NCBI RefSeq assembly: GCF_000964595.1
Contig: NZ_LANP01000005.1
Span: 1 to 52,019 of the forward strand
Source of the DNA: Orientia chuto str. Dubai
GTDB lineage: Bacteria > Pseudomonadota > Alphaproteobacteria > Rickettsiales > Rickettsiaceae
DNA: 52,019 nucleotides
Direction of reading: 5' to 3'
Part shown: piece by piece, positions 1-10,100 of the stretch
How positions within the stretch are numbered: position 1 is the stretch's first letter
How the letters are laid out: every line of letters starts with the position of its first letter
Position numbers and translations under genes: made by a program
The notes under the pieces: model-generated
Databases searched by the model: none
What the model was told of the DNA's origin: nothing
The model's input: only the letters and a program-made list of their open reading frames with translations

Positions 1-338
1 GTCCTATTTTCAACCTCAATAAAACCAGCGTCTCTTAATTCTACTAGGCATTGTCTAACCCTGCGTTGACCAACATTTAACTTATCCTCAAAAAGCTTAT
101 AACTCTCCTGTAATTCCTCTATATCGTTGTTATAATAGCGCTGCAGTCTAAATACTATGAATGATAGGAGTTGTTTAGAGGTTTTACTTAAAGCTTTTTT
201 ATTATCTCCAATCAGATCCTTCCACTCTGCTGGTATAAAATTTCCAATAAAATGGTAAAAAATTGTGTCATTATTGGCACTGTTATTTTTAGTAAAATTA
301 CAACCATTGGTTAGAATATCGCGTACTATATGTTGCAC
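1..338 (-). CDS. RAGE DnaA-like replication protein, N-terminal fragment (cut by window edge)
   Basis: This reads from a GTG at 338 down to the window edge without a stop (112 codons). A TGGAGG ribosome binding site lies about 6 bases upstream, seen as cctcca at 346-351. The translation is nearly identical to the complete 129-residue ORF at 51103-51492, which lies on the opposite strand. The protein has a winged-helix look: a helical stretch FIVFRLQRYYNND, then an RRVRQCLVELRDAGFIEV segment typical of a recognition helix and wing. I recall this as the N-terminal part of the DnaA-like initiator carried by Rickettsiales plasmids and RAGEs. The DNA-binding role is inference from fold appearance. 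Whether the gene continues or is truncated beyond base 1 cannot be seen. Confidence 0.55.
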   Translation of the reverse strand, partial: MQHIVRDILTNGCNFTKNNSANNDTIFYHFIGNFIPAEWKDLIGDNKKALSKTSKQLLSFIVFRLQRYYNNDIEELQESYKLFEDKLNVGQRRVRQCLVELRDAGFIEVENR

Positions 339-412
339 TTTTTGCCTCCAAAAATACAGCTATAGCAGGTAGTTTTAGAAAATAATTTTTTATAAATTAT
401 TCTAAAATTTTT

Positions 413-440
413 ATTCAAAAGGTCGAATATAGGGAGCATA
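413..440 (+). repeat. 28 bp GGTCGAATATA motif, copy 1
   Basis: The core AAAAGGTCGAATATAGGGAG lies about 75 bp upstream of the GTG at 338, pointing away from that gene. The same motif occurs at 27887-27914, 28242-28269, 32920-32947, 49897-49924, 50563-50590, 51001-51028 and 51669-51696. Confidence 0.85.
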
Positions 441-527
441 ATTATTCTTATACAAAACCTATTTTTATCTTCATACTGATTCTATCTGCCTTACAAGACC
501 AGTTTTACCTATAGGGAATGATACTCC

Positions 528-632
528 ATGATAAAACTTATTAAAAATTTTCAACATGTTAGTAACTTCAAAAAAGAGTCAACAGAAAAAAAATTTTGGC
601 TTGAACTTGAAAAAAGTTGCAAGTTCATATAA
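528..632 (+). pseudogene. DnaA-like replication gene, internal fragment
   Basis: A 34-codon open stretch begins MIKLIKNFQHVSNFKKE. A minus-strand copy of the same sequence lies at about 32462-32505, where it directly continues the DnaA-like fragment after PC. The fragment is therefore the segment following residue ~127 of the DnaA-like protein, here inverted relative to the 5' part at 1-338. It matches my memory of the region after the winged helix in Rickettsia DnaA-like RAGE proteins. It is unlikely to be expressed as a functional peptide. Confidence 0.45.
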
Positions 633-917
633 GGTTATAAACAATAAAGATTTCATCAAAAAATATCTCAAAAAGCTCTGCAATATTTGTTATTACTAGC
701 GTTAAGGCTTATTTTTTGCTTAATCTATAACAGAGCTTTTTCTAAAGCAAATTGATTTTATTATTTATAAACCATTTTGTTAAGCTACTTTTTCACAATT
801 TACTTCTCTAGGATATCTACCTAATAGAAAGCTGAGATTTTTTGTAATATATATTTTTTTATCTATTATAATCTTAATGCTTTAAGCTATGATTTTAGAT
901 AATATAGTCGTTCAAGG
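633..917. other. non-coding region with a conserved stem-loop and decayed repeat
   Basis: No credible gene is seen. At 670-741 a perfect 11 bp inverted repeat (AAAAAGCTCTG and CAGAGCTTTTT) encloses about 50 bp. A related copy lies at 31983-32053, just upstream of the dam remnant. Bases 766-842 resemble 35018-35095, a decayed element shared between intergenic regions and possibly an IS982 end. Confidence 0.5.
670..741. repeat. 72 bp stem-loop element, copy 1
   Basis: AAAAAGCTCTG at 670-680 pairs perfectly with CAGAGCTTTTT at 731-741. The interior (ttattactagcgttaaggc and following bases) is also conserved in the second copy at 31983-32053, so the whole unit was duplicated rather than only the arms. 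It could be a RAGE regulatory leader or a small repeat element. Confidence 0.5.
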
Positions 918-947
918 TTGCTTATACGATAAATTAACTATTATAAT
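918..947 (+). promoter_or_regulatory. candidate sigma-70 promoter of the CNNM/CorC gene
   Basis: TTGCTT at 918-923 and a perfect TATAAT at 942-947 are separated by 18 bp. This predicts a leader of about 90 bases before the ATG at 1043. In DNA this AT-rich, chance matches are common. Confidence 0.35.
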
Positions 948-1042
948 ATAAAAAGTATAATAGAATTTTCTAAAGTGCCTATAATAATCTAATACAAAAT
1001 GTACTAGGCAGTATTTAGTGTTATAATAATTAAATTGAAATT

Positions 1043-2311
1043 ATGTTATTAGAAACAGTAATTGTAATCTTATTAATTGTTTTTTCCTCAGTTTTATCAG
1101 CTATTGAAACAGCTGTTACTGCAACATCCATAGGTAAAGTACAGCAACTAAAATCTACTGGTGTTTTAAAAACAGAGTTACTGTTAAAATTAATAAAAAA
1201 TAAGGAGCAGGTTATTAGTACCTTGCTCATTGCTAATAGTATAATAAATACAGTTGCTACTACTGTTGGTACTAGTATTGCAATAGCAATTTATAAAGAA
1301 TTAGGCACTATTATTTCATCTATAGTAATGTCGGGAATAATAATAGTATTTGCTGAAGTAGTACCAAAAGCCATTGCAGTTTCTAAAGCTGAAACAATAG
1401 CTTTATTAGCTGTTGATATTATCCAATTCCTTTTAACGTTTTTAGCTCCTATTAGTTACTTGTTATCACGTATCATTAATTTTATCTGTTGGATGTTTAA
1501 TATTAATCTTGCTAGTAGAGTTTCTGGTACAGAAGAAATTAGAGGGTTAATTGAGCATCAACATCAAGAAGGAAATGTTTTTGATAAAATGGATCGGGAT
1601 ATGCTTGGTGGAGTGCTGGATATTAAGGATATGGAAGTATCGCAAATTATGGTTCATAGAAGTAAAATGTGCACAATTAACTTTGATCTACCAATAGAAG
1701 AATTTATTGCTAAAGCGATTACTTTACAGTACTCTAAAATTCCTGTATGGAAAGAAAGTAGTGAAAATATTATAGGTATATTATACGTTTGGGATTTAAT
1801 AAAAGAACTGCACAGTAATAAGTATAATGCTCAGTCTATAAAATTAAGAGATCTAATAGCTGATCCGTGTTTTATTCCTGAAAATGCTTTAGTATCTAAT
1901 CAGTTGAGTAAATTTAAGGAAAAATATAGCAATATAGCATTAGTAGTTGATGAGTATGGAGTATTGCAAGGAATGATTACTAGACAAGATATCTTAGAAG
2001 AAATAGTTGGCCCAATTTTTGACAAGACTATCAATAATATTATTAACTTTAATAATACAACTTATATTATTGATGGTAGTAGCTCAATTAGAGACATAAA
2101 TCGTAAGCTAAACTGGAACTTACCTGATGATGCAACTACTATTGCTGGTTTGATAATTCATCATATTCAAAAAATTCCACAGCAAGGTGACATATATTAT
2201 TTGTTTGGCCTTAAAATAGAAATTGATAAAATGCATGCTCATTATATTCAATCGGTTAAAGTAGAAGTAGTAAATATAGATAATAATATGGAATTACATA
2301 ATGTTAGCTAG
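1043..2311 (+). CDS. CNNM/CorC-family membrane transporter with CBS domains
   Basis: A 422-residue protein of the HlyC/CorC (UPF0053) family. An N-terminal DUF21/CNNM membrane domain covers residues ~1-175, with a signature SAIETAVTATSIGKVQQL in which small residues replace the usual SxSExA. A CBS pair follows at ~190-330 (MVHRSKMCTINFDLPIEEF; LVVDEYGVLQGMITRQDILE). A C-terminal CorC_HlyC domain covers ~345-415 (DGSSSIRDINRKLNWNLPDD). Family members act in Mg2+/Co2+ resistance or transport at the inner membrane. Rickettsial 'hemolysin C' names refer to the same C-terminal modules, but nothing here supports haemolysis. The gene overlaps ccmF by 11 bases, suggesting co-transcription. Confidence 0.85.
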   Translation: MLLETVIVILLIVFSSVLSAIETAVTATSIGKVQQLKSTGVLKTELLLKLIKNKEQVISTLLIANSIINTVATTVGTSIAIAIYKELGTIISSIVMSGIIIVFAEVVPKAIAVSKAETIALLAVDIIQFLLTFLAPISYLLSRIINFICWMFNINLASRVSGTEEIRGLIEHQHQEGNVFDKMDRDMLGGVLDIKDMEVSQIMVHRSKMCTINFDLPIEEFIAKAITLQYSKIPVWKESSENIIGILYVWDLIKELHSNKYNAQSIKLRDLIADPCFIPENALVSNQLSKFKEKYSNIALVVDEYGVLQGMITRQDILEEIVGPIFDKTINNIINFNNTTYIIDGSSSIRDINRKLNWNLPDDATTIAGLIIHHIQKIPQQGDIYYLFGLKIEIDKMHAHYIQSVKVEVVNIDNNMELHNVS

Positions 2312-4163
2312 TAGTATTGGTTCTTATTTATTAATTAGTGCAATAGTGCTTTATTCTATAAATTTAGGATATTTTTTTTTATGTACTAATATTAACCTGT
2401 TAAAAATTATCCATATTGTAGCTAGTGTAAATGTTATTTTAGCATTTTGTATTTTAGTTTTTAGTTTTATTATTTCTGATTTTACTATTCAAAATGTATT
2501 ATTGAACTCCAGCGTAATTATGCCTTTAGTTTATAAGATATCTGGGGCTTGGGCAAGCCATGAAGGATCAATGTTATTATGGTCATCATTTTTGTGTATA
2601 GCTAGTATTTATTCGTTATTTACTTGTTATTTCAAATTTCAATGTGAAAAATTGGTTATTGCGTACCAAGGCTTGATTATACTTGTGTTCACTGGTTTAG
2701 TATACTTTGCTTTTAATCCTTTTATAGGTAAGTTATCTCGTAATGAAATTGGATTAGGGCTAAATCCTATATTACAAGATATAGGACTAGTATTTCATCC
2801 TCTAATTCTTTTTTTTGCTTATGCTTGTTATTTAATACCATTTGTTTATAATGTTATAGCTCTTTTATGTTATGACCACGCTCTAGTATTAATAGATAAA
2901 GCTATTTTGTTTTCTAAAATTGGTTGGTTATCTCTCACTGTAAGTATTGCTTTAGGGAGCTGGTGGGCCTATCGAGAACTTGGCTGGGGTGGATATTGGT
3001 TTTTTGATCCAGTGGAAAATATTTCTTTGATGCCATGGTTATCAGCTACTATCTATCACCATTCATTATTATACGCGCGATTCAATAATATACTGCTGCG
3101 ATGCTCTATTTTATCGGCTATTACAACATTTTTACTTTGTATATTAGGTACATTTTTAGTTAGAAGTGACATATTAATTTCTGTCCATTCTTTTTCTCTA
3201 ACTGATTCGAAAGTTAATTTTATATTAATTTTCTTTATTGTTTTGTCTGTTTCTAGTTTAGGGTTATATATCTTAAGAATTAGTAAATTTTTCAGTAATA
3301 CTAATACTAGTCTTAGTATTAAAGAATTATTAATACTGTTAGGCAATGTTTTATGGTTATCAGCTCTGATAGTAATTTTAATTTCTATATTTTATCCCAT
3401 ATTTTATAAATTGATTTATGGCAATAAAATATCAATAGGATACTCTTATTTTATTAGTACTTTTATTCCGATAATATTACTAACAGCTTTATTAGCTGGT
3501 AGTATCTACAGTCAAAAATCTAATTATTATAGAGTTATAATTGCTCTTAGTATATCAGGAATAATTATTTATTTTAGCTACAGAAATTTAAGTATTGCTA
3601 GCCTAGCAATATTTTGCTCAATATATCTTATTCAAGAATCATTATGTTATTTAATAAAATCTTGCAATTACTTTACAATTAAAATTCCTTATAAAGTATT
3701 AGTTGTTACTATTAGCCATTTAGGATTTGGTATTCTTATATTATCTATTAGCCTTAATGCTAACTTTCAGCATGATACTGATTTTATTGGTAAAATTGGT
3801 AGTACAATTCATAATAATGGCTTAAGTATTACTTTAAGAAATATTAGCTATGCTAAAGGTCCTAACTATTTTAAGCAAATAGCGGAATTTTGGGTTGAAA
3901 ACGATAAGGAAATATTTATATTAAAACCTGAAAATAGATATTATATTGTTGAGAGTATTGCAGTACCTGAAAGTGATATATATAGTACTTTACTATATGA
4001 TATATATGTAGTTCTTAGCAAAGTAGATACTGATACAGTATATGCTAAAATATACTATCGTCCATTCATGGCTATGTTATGGATAGGAGTTGCTTTAATA
4101 TCAATTGGAATGTTGTTTTCCGTAACTACTACTAGAAAAAATCCCAAATTTGATTCTAATTGA
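2301..4163 (+). CDS. ccmF: cytochrome c-type biogenesis heme lyase subunit CcmF
   Basis: A 620-residue polytopic membrane protein with the tryptophan-rich WWD heme-handling motif WGGYWFFDPVENISLMPW at ~228-245, preceded by GSWWAYRELG. Earlier, GAWASHEGSMLLW at ~80 is the conserved CcmF segment. A periplasmic loop containing NNGLSITLRNISY lies near residue 500 before the last transmembrane helix. CcmF acts with CcmH in ligating heme to apocytochrome c on the periplasmic face. Length is slightly below the usual 640-660. The start overlaps the upstream gene, with a weak GGA 8 bases before it. Other ccm genes are not adjacent, as in other Rickettsiales where they are scattered. Confidence 0.93.
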   Translation: MLASSIGSYLLISAIVLYSINLGYFFLCTNINLLKIIHIVASVNVILAFCILVFSFIISDFTIQNVLLNSSVIMPLVYKISGAWASHEGSMLLWSSFLCIASIYSLFTCYFKFQCEKLVIAYQGLIILVFTGLVYFAFNPFIGKLSRNEIGLGLNPILQDIGLVFHPLILFFAYACYLIPFVYNVIALLCYDHALVLIDKAILFSKIGWLSLTVSIALGSWWAYRELGWGGYWFFDPVENISLMPWLSATIYHHSLLYARFNNILLRCSILSAITTFLLCILGTFLVRSDILISVHSFSLTDSKVNFILIFFIVLSVSSLGLYILRISKFFSNTNTSLSIKELLILLGNVLWLSALIVILISIFYPIFYKLIYGNKISIGYSYFISTFIPIILLTALLAGSIYSQKSNYYRVIIALSISGIIIYFSYRNLSIASLAIFCSIYLIQESLCYLIKSCNYFTIKIPYKVLVVTISHLGFGILILSISLNANFQHDTDFIGKIGSTIHNNGLSITLRNISYAKGPNYFKQIAEFWVENDKEIFILKPENRYYIVESIAVPESDIYSTLLYDIYVVLSKVDTDTVYAKIYYRPFMAMLWIGVALISIGMLFSVTTTRKNPKFDSN

Positions 4164-4206
4164 GCAACATAGTAAAATATTTATTTTACATATCTGAATT
4201 TATATA

Positions 4207-4232
4207 AACACATAAAATGTGTTATTTTTTTT
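4207..4232 (+). terminator. Rho-independent terminator after ccmF
   Basis: AACACAT and ATGTGTT form a perfect 7 bp stem with an AAA loop (4207-4223), followed by an A and a run of eight T (4225-4232). It lies 44 bases after the ccmF stop. Confidence 0.7.
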
Positions 4233-4289
4233 AAAGATTGATAAAAAGGTATGATGATTTAGGTTATTATTTGTTTAGAAGGGGTTTTT

Positions 4290-6107
4290 ATGTGTATTGA
4301 AGATGAACTCCAAGAAATATATCAAAGGTTAAAAATCTACTCTTATGAAAGCAATCTAGTACAACATTTTGAGTCTATTGATCGCTCAGGTAAGATAGAC
4401 AATATAGATGTTGATGGAAGTTGGAGTTTGTCACACGTTATGTGGGTATAGAGCGCTTATTGATTGCTATCGAGTTTTATATAATAAAAATGATGTAGAG
4501 CTTCGGAAAATGAGTTTTCATCTTAAAGAAATGTTTAAAGCAAATTTTCCACTTGCAATGTTGAGGGAAAATTCTGAATTCCAAAAAGAACAGATAGCAA
4601 AAAAAATAATGGAAAATTTAAATAATACTGGAGTAGCATATATTTGTTGTAATGATTTTAAAGGTGCTGCTCATCAAACCATTGTTAAAATGGTTAAGAA
4701 TGACACAGATAAATATTGTGTAACTCTTTATAATGCAGGTTTTGGAGCTCATAATGCAGAGCTGACAGATCTAGATGAATTATTGAAAATGAACGGTATT
4801 ACTAATTATAGGACACAATCACTATATAATAGAATTAAATATTATATAAATGCATATTGGTATCATGAAAAACAACCTATATATAGTGGAATCAAATATT
4901 ATATAGATGATATACCTCAACCTAAAGATCTAATCGAATCTGTAATATTACGTCAGACAAATAGTGTGAGTATAGATATATATATTCTGGTATGAAAGCA
5001 GAACCTGCAGAAGTAAAAAAATTAGTAGCTCCGCAGCGATATGGCAATTGTACTACCAGATCTATCAGAGAGATGTTAAGAGATAATCTTCCTGATAGTA
5101 CATTTAGGGAATTATATGATTTTATTACTCTAGTCCGCTATTCAATTAAGTTAGAAATGTTGGAGATGGCTATAGGTAGATCGCAAAAGATAGCTGATCC
5201 TGTTTTAGGAAATTATACTGAGTTCTTTTCTTTTGAGAAAAGAGATGAAAAATTTTTCAGCATATTTCAACATAAGGTAAACAGTATTTTGGGTGTTGAG
5301 CCTAGCACTCCTATTCAAAATTTGCAAGCTATTGAATTTCTTGGCGGAAATAAGACAGTATTTAGTGAAAAAGATCTGCAATTCTTAGCAGAAATATATG
5401 CTAGAAAATATGTTGATGCTGAGTTAATAAAGTTAAATTCAGAGAAATCTCAAGCAATAGTACATTCTACAGTTGCATCCGATAATTCAAAATTTTGGGT
5501 AAGTGAAGTTTTGTATGACGAAGACGGATATAATGCTATTACTAAGCAGCAGTTGCTTATGGATGTCTTTATACCCATAAATACAACAAGCTCAAAATCT
5601 AGAGTTAGAAGTGTACTTGAACGTATCTTACCATTAAGTTACCATCCTCTGGATTGGGACTCTATATGTTTAAGTGATCAAATTGGTATTGTAAACGAAG
5701 TGTTCTTTGATGCAGTACAAGATTGTGATGCATATTTAACTCAACCATTGCTTTTACCAGTTAAGGAGAAACTTCTTCAATGTGTTAAACAATACTATAA
5801 AAGTGATTTGGTAGAAAATTCTTCGCTACCACCTAATATACGAAAGCATATTATTGACTCTTGGCGTGAATCTTGTTTGCAAGATCCAAAAATTAATCTT
5901 ATTATTAAGGCTGCAATTACTCCCAATAAGTATTATTTTCATAACTACAAAATAGCTAGTGAAAGTTCTTTTGAAGATAAATTACAGACTTTAAAAAAGC
6001 GCGAAAGGTTAAATATTGAAACAAAAGTAATACCCAAAGGGCATGTAGCAAGAATAAAGCGTGAGCTGGAGTCTAAGCAGCTTGATAGAGCGATAAAAGG
6101 TAGGTAA
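4290..6107 (+). pseudogene. broken large hypothetical gene, possible cysteine-hydrolase-like effector
   Basis: Three open segments in two frames appear to be one former gene of about 605 codons. It starts at ATG 4290 behind a strong AGAAGGGG ribosome binding site (MCIEDELQEIYQRLK), shifts frame near 4420-4435, and continues as the 4408-4995 frame (CGYRALIDCYRVLYNKND). It shifts again in the TATATATAT run near 4975-4985 and continues to 6107 (VAPQRYGNCTTRSIREML). Both shifts fall where protein-like sequence runs into the next frame. Possible catalytic elements are a Cys-rich CHTLCGYRALIDC, an AHQTIVKM segment followed by YCVTLYNAGFGAH, and a second GNCTTRS. Such Cys, then His, then turn patterns occur in papain-like host-targeting proteases, but I do not recognise the family. 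If the shifts are tolerated, 4408-4995 and 4992-6107 could be separate proteins overlapping by 4 bases. Confidence 0.5.
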
Positions 6108-6151
6108 TTGTGTAAATGAAAATACTCAAAAAAATTCTCAGAGAAAATATC

Positions 6152-6475
6152 ATGAAAGAAGATCTAACAAGTCTATATTGTTTTGTAGATTTAAATATCA
6201 ATGAATTAATAGCTCATATTTATATGAAGAAATTCTACTATAATACCTGACATAAGTTATTCAGAAACTCTATAGCAGCAATTATTGTTATATCATCAGT
6301 TGATCTCAAATATATAAAGCATATACTCAAATATATAAAGCATATACTCAAATATATAAAGCATATACTCAATATATAATGCCTTCATTCATATATTATC
6401 TTCTTTAGTTGCTTATTGCTTTAGGCCTACTAAACCGTATATTAATTTTAAAATCCTTTATAATGCAATACTGAG
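6152..6475 (+). pseudogene. IS982-family transposase remnant, internally deleted
   Basis: The 5' end reads MKEDLTSLYCFVDLNINEL, matching the IS982 transposase N-terminus (DITTLFCFIDDF in relatives as I recall them). The 3' end (about 6378-6470) reads NAFIHILSSLVAYCFRPTKP, matching its C-terminus. The middle, with the DDE catalytic residues, is gone and partly replaced by a 21 bp tandem repeat. A terminal-repeat-like ACTGAGGTT lies at about 6470. Confidence 0.55.
6305..6378 (+). repeat. 21 bp tandem repeat, 3.5 copies
   Basis: The unit CTCAAATATATAAAGCATAT (plus A) is repeated perfectly at 6305-6325, 6326-6346 and 6347-6367, with a partial fourth copy. It sits inside the dead IS982 element and is probably a slippage product. 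Confidence 0.9.
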
Positions 6476-7192
6476 GTTAGAAAATACTGTTATATTAAAT
6501 TTCAGTCTTTTCTGCTATGTTTAAAGTAGTCTTCATTGCTACTGTTTTTAGCATTGATGTGTATTAATTATTTCATTTATAAAAGAGGAGGAATTTTTCT
6601 ATTGGTGTAGCATTCTTGGAAGATGTTATTTTTTGATCATCAATATGCCAATAGGTATTATTATTTTCATATCTTTCAATTTTTTCTAGTTTTTCTGCCT
6701 GGAAAAGCCTTGGTAATGTTGCAAAGAGAGATCATATCCTAGTGAAAAAGGTTGAAAGTCATAATTCAATCTAAAGAATAAGGGAAGTTAATTTTTATTA
6801 ACTTTCACACTTTATAGTTAATAGTATTATTAAATAGCAGTCATATTAAACTAGGCTTATTATCTATAGTTACAGGTGTTATATTATGTTATAGCTTTAA
6901 GAAATTTAAAAAGGTTTCAGATTTTGTTAAATAGTTGTTAATTGATAGAGCCTGATCGCAAAATGGTAGTATCGTCAAATAGCTATCATGAGACTTATTT
7001 AAAGGAATGTGCAATATCTGTAATGAAGGGATTATATTTATTACCTAATCAACTCTCTAATCTAAAACTGAAGTTATTAGAGATAAATATTGAGAGAAGA
7101 AAAAATTTATCGCTTGATTTATTGTTTTTGATAGTAATATAAATAATACTATACTAATAATAACACGGTAAGGTTGACGTTAACGATAAATT
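6476..7192. other. degenerate intergenic DNA with RAGE junction fragment
   Basis: Bases 6735-6832 are a fragment of the RAGE junction repeat (CCTAGTGAAAAAGGTTGAAA, then the TTAACTTT stretch). Just before it, 6600-6725 has a short open minus-strand stretch (LPRLFQAEKLEKIERYENNN) that could be the tail of a lost RAGE cargo gene. A 66-codon TTG-start ORF at 6942-7142 looks protein-like (HETYLKECAISVMKGLYLLP) but I cannot place it; it may be a gene remnant. Confidence 0.4.
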
Positions 7193-10100
7193 ATGAATAG
7201 AATACTTCAGATTGATGTTTGCTTATCGAAGCAATTAAAAGCTCATTCTTATGCGTTACTACAGAATGCTTTTGAGCAAAATAATAACGGATTTACAGTA
7301 GATCATAGATTAAATTTAAAATCATTACAGAAAAATTTAGATTTATATCTAGAAAATGAAGATTTTAGGTCCAAAATGGAAGAGCAGTTTGGCTATTCTG
7401 ATAAAAATCGTCTTAAAATGGTTATCAGCCAAATTCCTACCAATAGTGCTGAAAACGAAAATTATGAACTTGATAGTAAATATTTAAAACTCCAAAAAGG
7501 ATTACGTAAATTTTTATATGAACCAGAGGATGGAATTGAATTATTATTAGAGTATCAAGAAAAATGTAGTAATGAACAGACGAATATTCCATTTAATGAC
7601 TTTCTATCTGAGAAATTAAAAAATGTAAAGAACATATCAGAATTAGCGCAATCTCCTAGCCTTTATAGGAAAATTACATCATCTTATAAAGATATTGAAT
7701 CATTACATAAAGATCTTCAAAATAGCACTGTAGTTGCTAATATTTGTCATAAACCTCAAGTGATGGCTGATGGTACACAGCAAATGCTTAATGATGATTT
7801 TCTTTTTGATGAGGTTCCAACAGTAGATTTTCAAACTCATATTTTAACTGGTACTGAAGATTTTCAGCCAGGAGCTAATGAGTGTCGTAAAGAGTTGTTT
7901 AATGGTGGTAATTTTCAAGGATCAACATTTCGTAATATTGAATTTGACTTTTCTCCTGAAGATATTAATTTCCGAAACTGCTTGTTTGATACAGTAGCTT
8001 TTAGCAATCATTCAATTAAAAACTTAGATTTAAGAGGAGTAAAATTACAAAAATTACTATTTAGTAATAATGGTTTAATAGACAATGTTTTCTTTGATGT
8101 TCAGGATCATAAAGTCTTAAAACAACTTGGCGTTCTTAGATTGGAGCAATCTGTAATCGAAGAACAAGTGCTACGTCAGAATAATACACAATATTATACT
8201 GAAGATAAATATACTCAAGATTTACAAGATTTAACTAAGCGTACTGCTGAAAAATTAGCGGCTCTTAAACCAGCTCCAGCTACTGGTTGGTATGGAAGTA
8301 GTATATTTAGCTATGTTCAATCTGCAATGAATTATTTGCAATCAGAAAAACCAAGTATTCAAACGCTTCAAGTATCTATAGAGAAAAACCTGCAAGAAAT
8401 TGAAGCTGAACTTCAAAAATCTGGAAAACAGGATCCAGATTATAGTATTATGGTTGCTCATTATAATCAATTACAAAATTTGTATCATGCAAATAAAAGG
8501 CGTCAACAGCAAGAAGTTAATGCTGCTAAGGAAGTAACAATTACAAATGTTGTAAATGATCCAACATACTGCTGTAATCAATCAGAAGATCAGACATATA
8601 AAGTTAAAATTAAAGTTAATCGTCATGATCTTGAAGAATTTATAAAAAAAGGCGCAGGTCAAAGCTGCTGTGAATTTTTATCTAATAAATATGCTAGTGA
8701 TATTCAAAATAAGAAAAATTCTATTAAAGAAGAAATAGGTGCTACAGATATAAAAATTGTTATGGTTCCTGATTTTTCTGGAGAAAATTTAAGCGGATTG
8801 GATTTTAGTGATAAAAATATGTCTGCTCTTAATTTAGCATATTGTGATTTAACATTTTGTAAATTTTCTAAAGCAAATTTAGATAGTAGCTGTTTAGAAG
8901 GGGCAAAAGTTACTGGTGCTAGCTTTTATAAAGCTAATTTAAATAATGCTAATTTGATAAAAGTATCTGGTAGTGGGGCTATATTTGATAAAGCTAAGGG
9001 AAATAATGTTAGGCTAATGGGAGCTGAATTAGGTACTGTTACTAATGGTGTTGGTTCAGTACCAGCTACATTTAAAGGAGCTCAATTATTTACTGTAGAT
9101 AGCTCTTTTGCAGATATGAGTGGTTGTAATATGGAAGCAGCTATCTTAGAACAGGCAGATTTTAGCCAAGCTAATATGATGGGAGTGAAAGCAATTCAGG
9201 CTCAAATGCCAAATTCCACTTTTGAGCAAGCTGTTGCTAGTAGTATTAATCTATCAAATTCTAATCTAACAAACAGCTCATTTAAAGAAGCAGAAATGAT
9301 TAATGCTAACTGCTCAAAAACTATATTACAAGATGCATGTTTAAAACAAGCGGATGCTAGATTAGCAACATTTGATGAATCTAATATGAAGGGGGTTATT
9401 GCCACAGAAGCGAATTTTACTGAAGCTAAAGCTAATAAAATTAGTGCCCAAAATGCTAACTTTGAAGGTGCTATTATGGAATGTATGCAAATGAATAGTG
9501 CAAATTTAGCTAATGCAAATATGAGCAAAGTACAGGCTAGAGAAGCTAGTTTTAATAATGCTAATTTAACTTCAGTTAATGCACAACAATCTAATTTTGT
9601 GGCAGCAAGCTTTATGGCAGCTAATCTGAATCAGATGAATATTGAAGGTAGTAACTTATCAGGCTCTGATTTAAGAGATGCAAATCTGAAGGATGTAATA
9701 TTTTCTCCTACTACTATTTTAGTTGATTCTAATATAGAAGGTGCTGAAAACGTTAGTGAGGAATTAAAACAACATATAAGAGATCAAGACCAGAGGTTAC
9801 TAACAGGGCTAGGATTAAATAGTAGATATCCAAGATGTACTCTTGTTGATACAGATGGCGTGAATATGAGGCTTAAGGCGCAAAGATTAGCATATGCATT
9901 GTTAGTTTCAATGCCAAAAGAAGCAGTTTCTTCTCTACCAGAAGCAATAAAGCTTTTACTGCCAAAATATATGGGATTTTCTGCGTTGGGTACTAGGAAA
10001 AGTATGCGTGAATTGATAGATAGTTTGATTTTTGCAATTGAGCATGGTGATGAAGGATTACCGCTTTCAGCGCAAGATAAAAAAGTTGGTTATATTGATA

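Larger units (their letters stand above)
1..517 (-). repeat. RAGE-end repeat, copy 1 (inverted relative to 50922-51492)
   Basis: This block holds the DnaA-like fragment plus about 180 bp of its 5' region, including a copy of the 28 bp GGTCGAATATA motif at 413-440. It recurs in the same orientation at 32462-33022 and in the opposite orientation at 49821-50385 and 50922-51492. Identity to the 50922-51492 copy is very high, with only a few substitutions seen by eye. Confidence 0.85.

Noticed and set aside
6942-7142. 66-codon ORF with a TTG start
   Set aside because: No ribosome binding site, no recognised family and it lies in eroded DNA. Described in the gap entry as a possible remnant rather than a gene.
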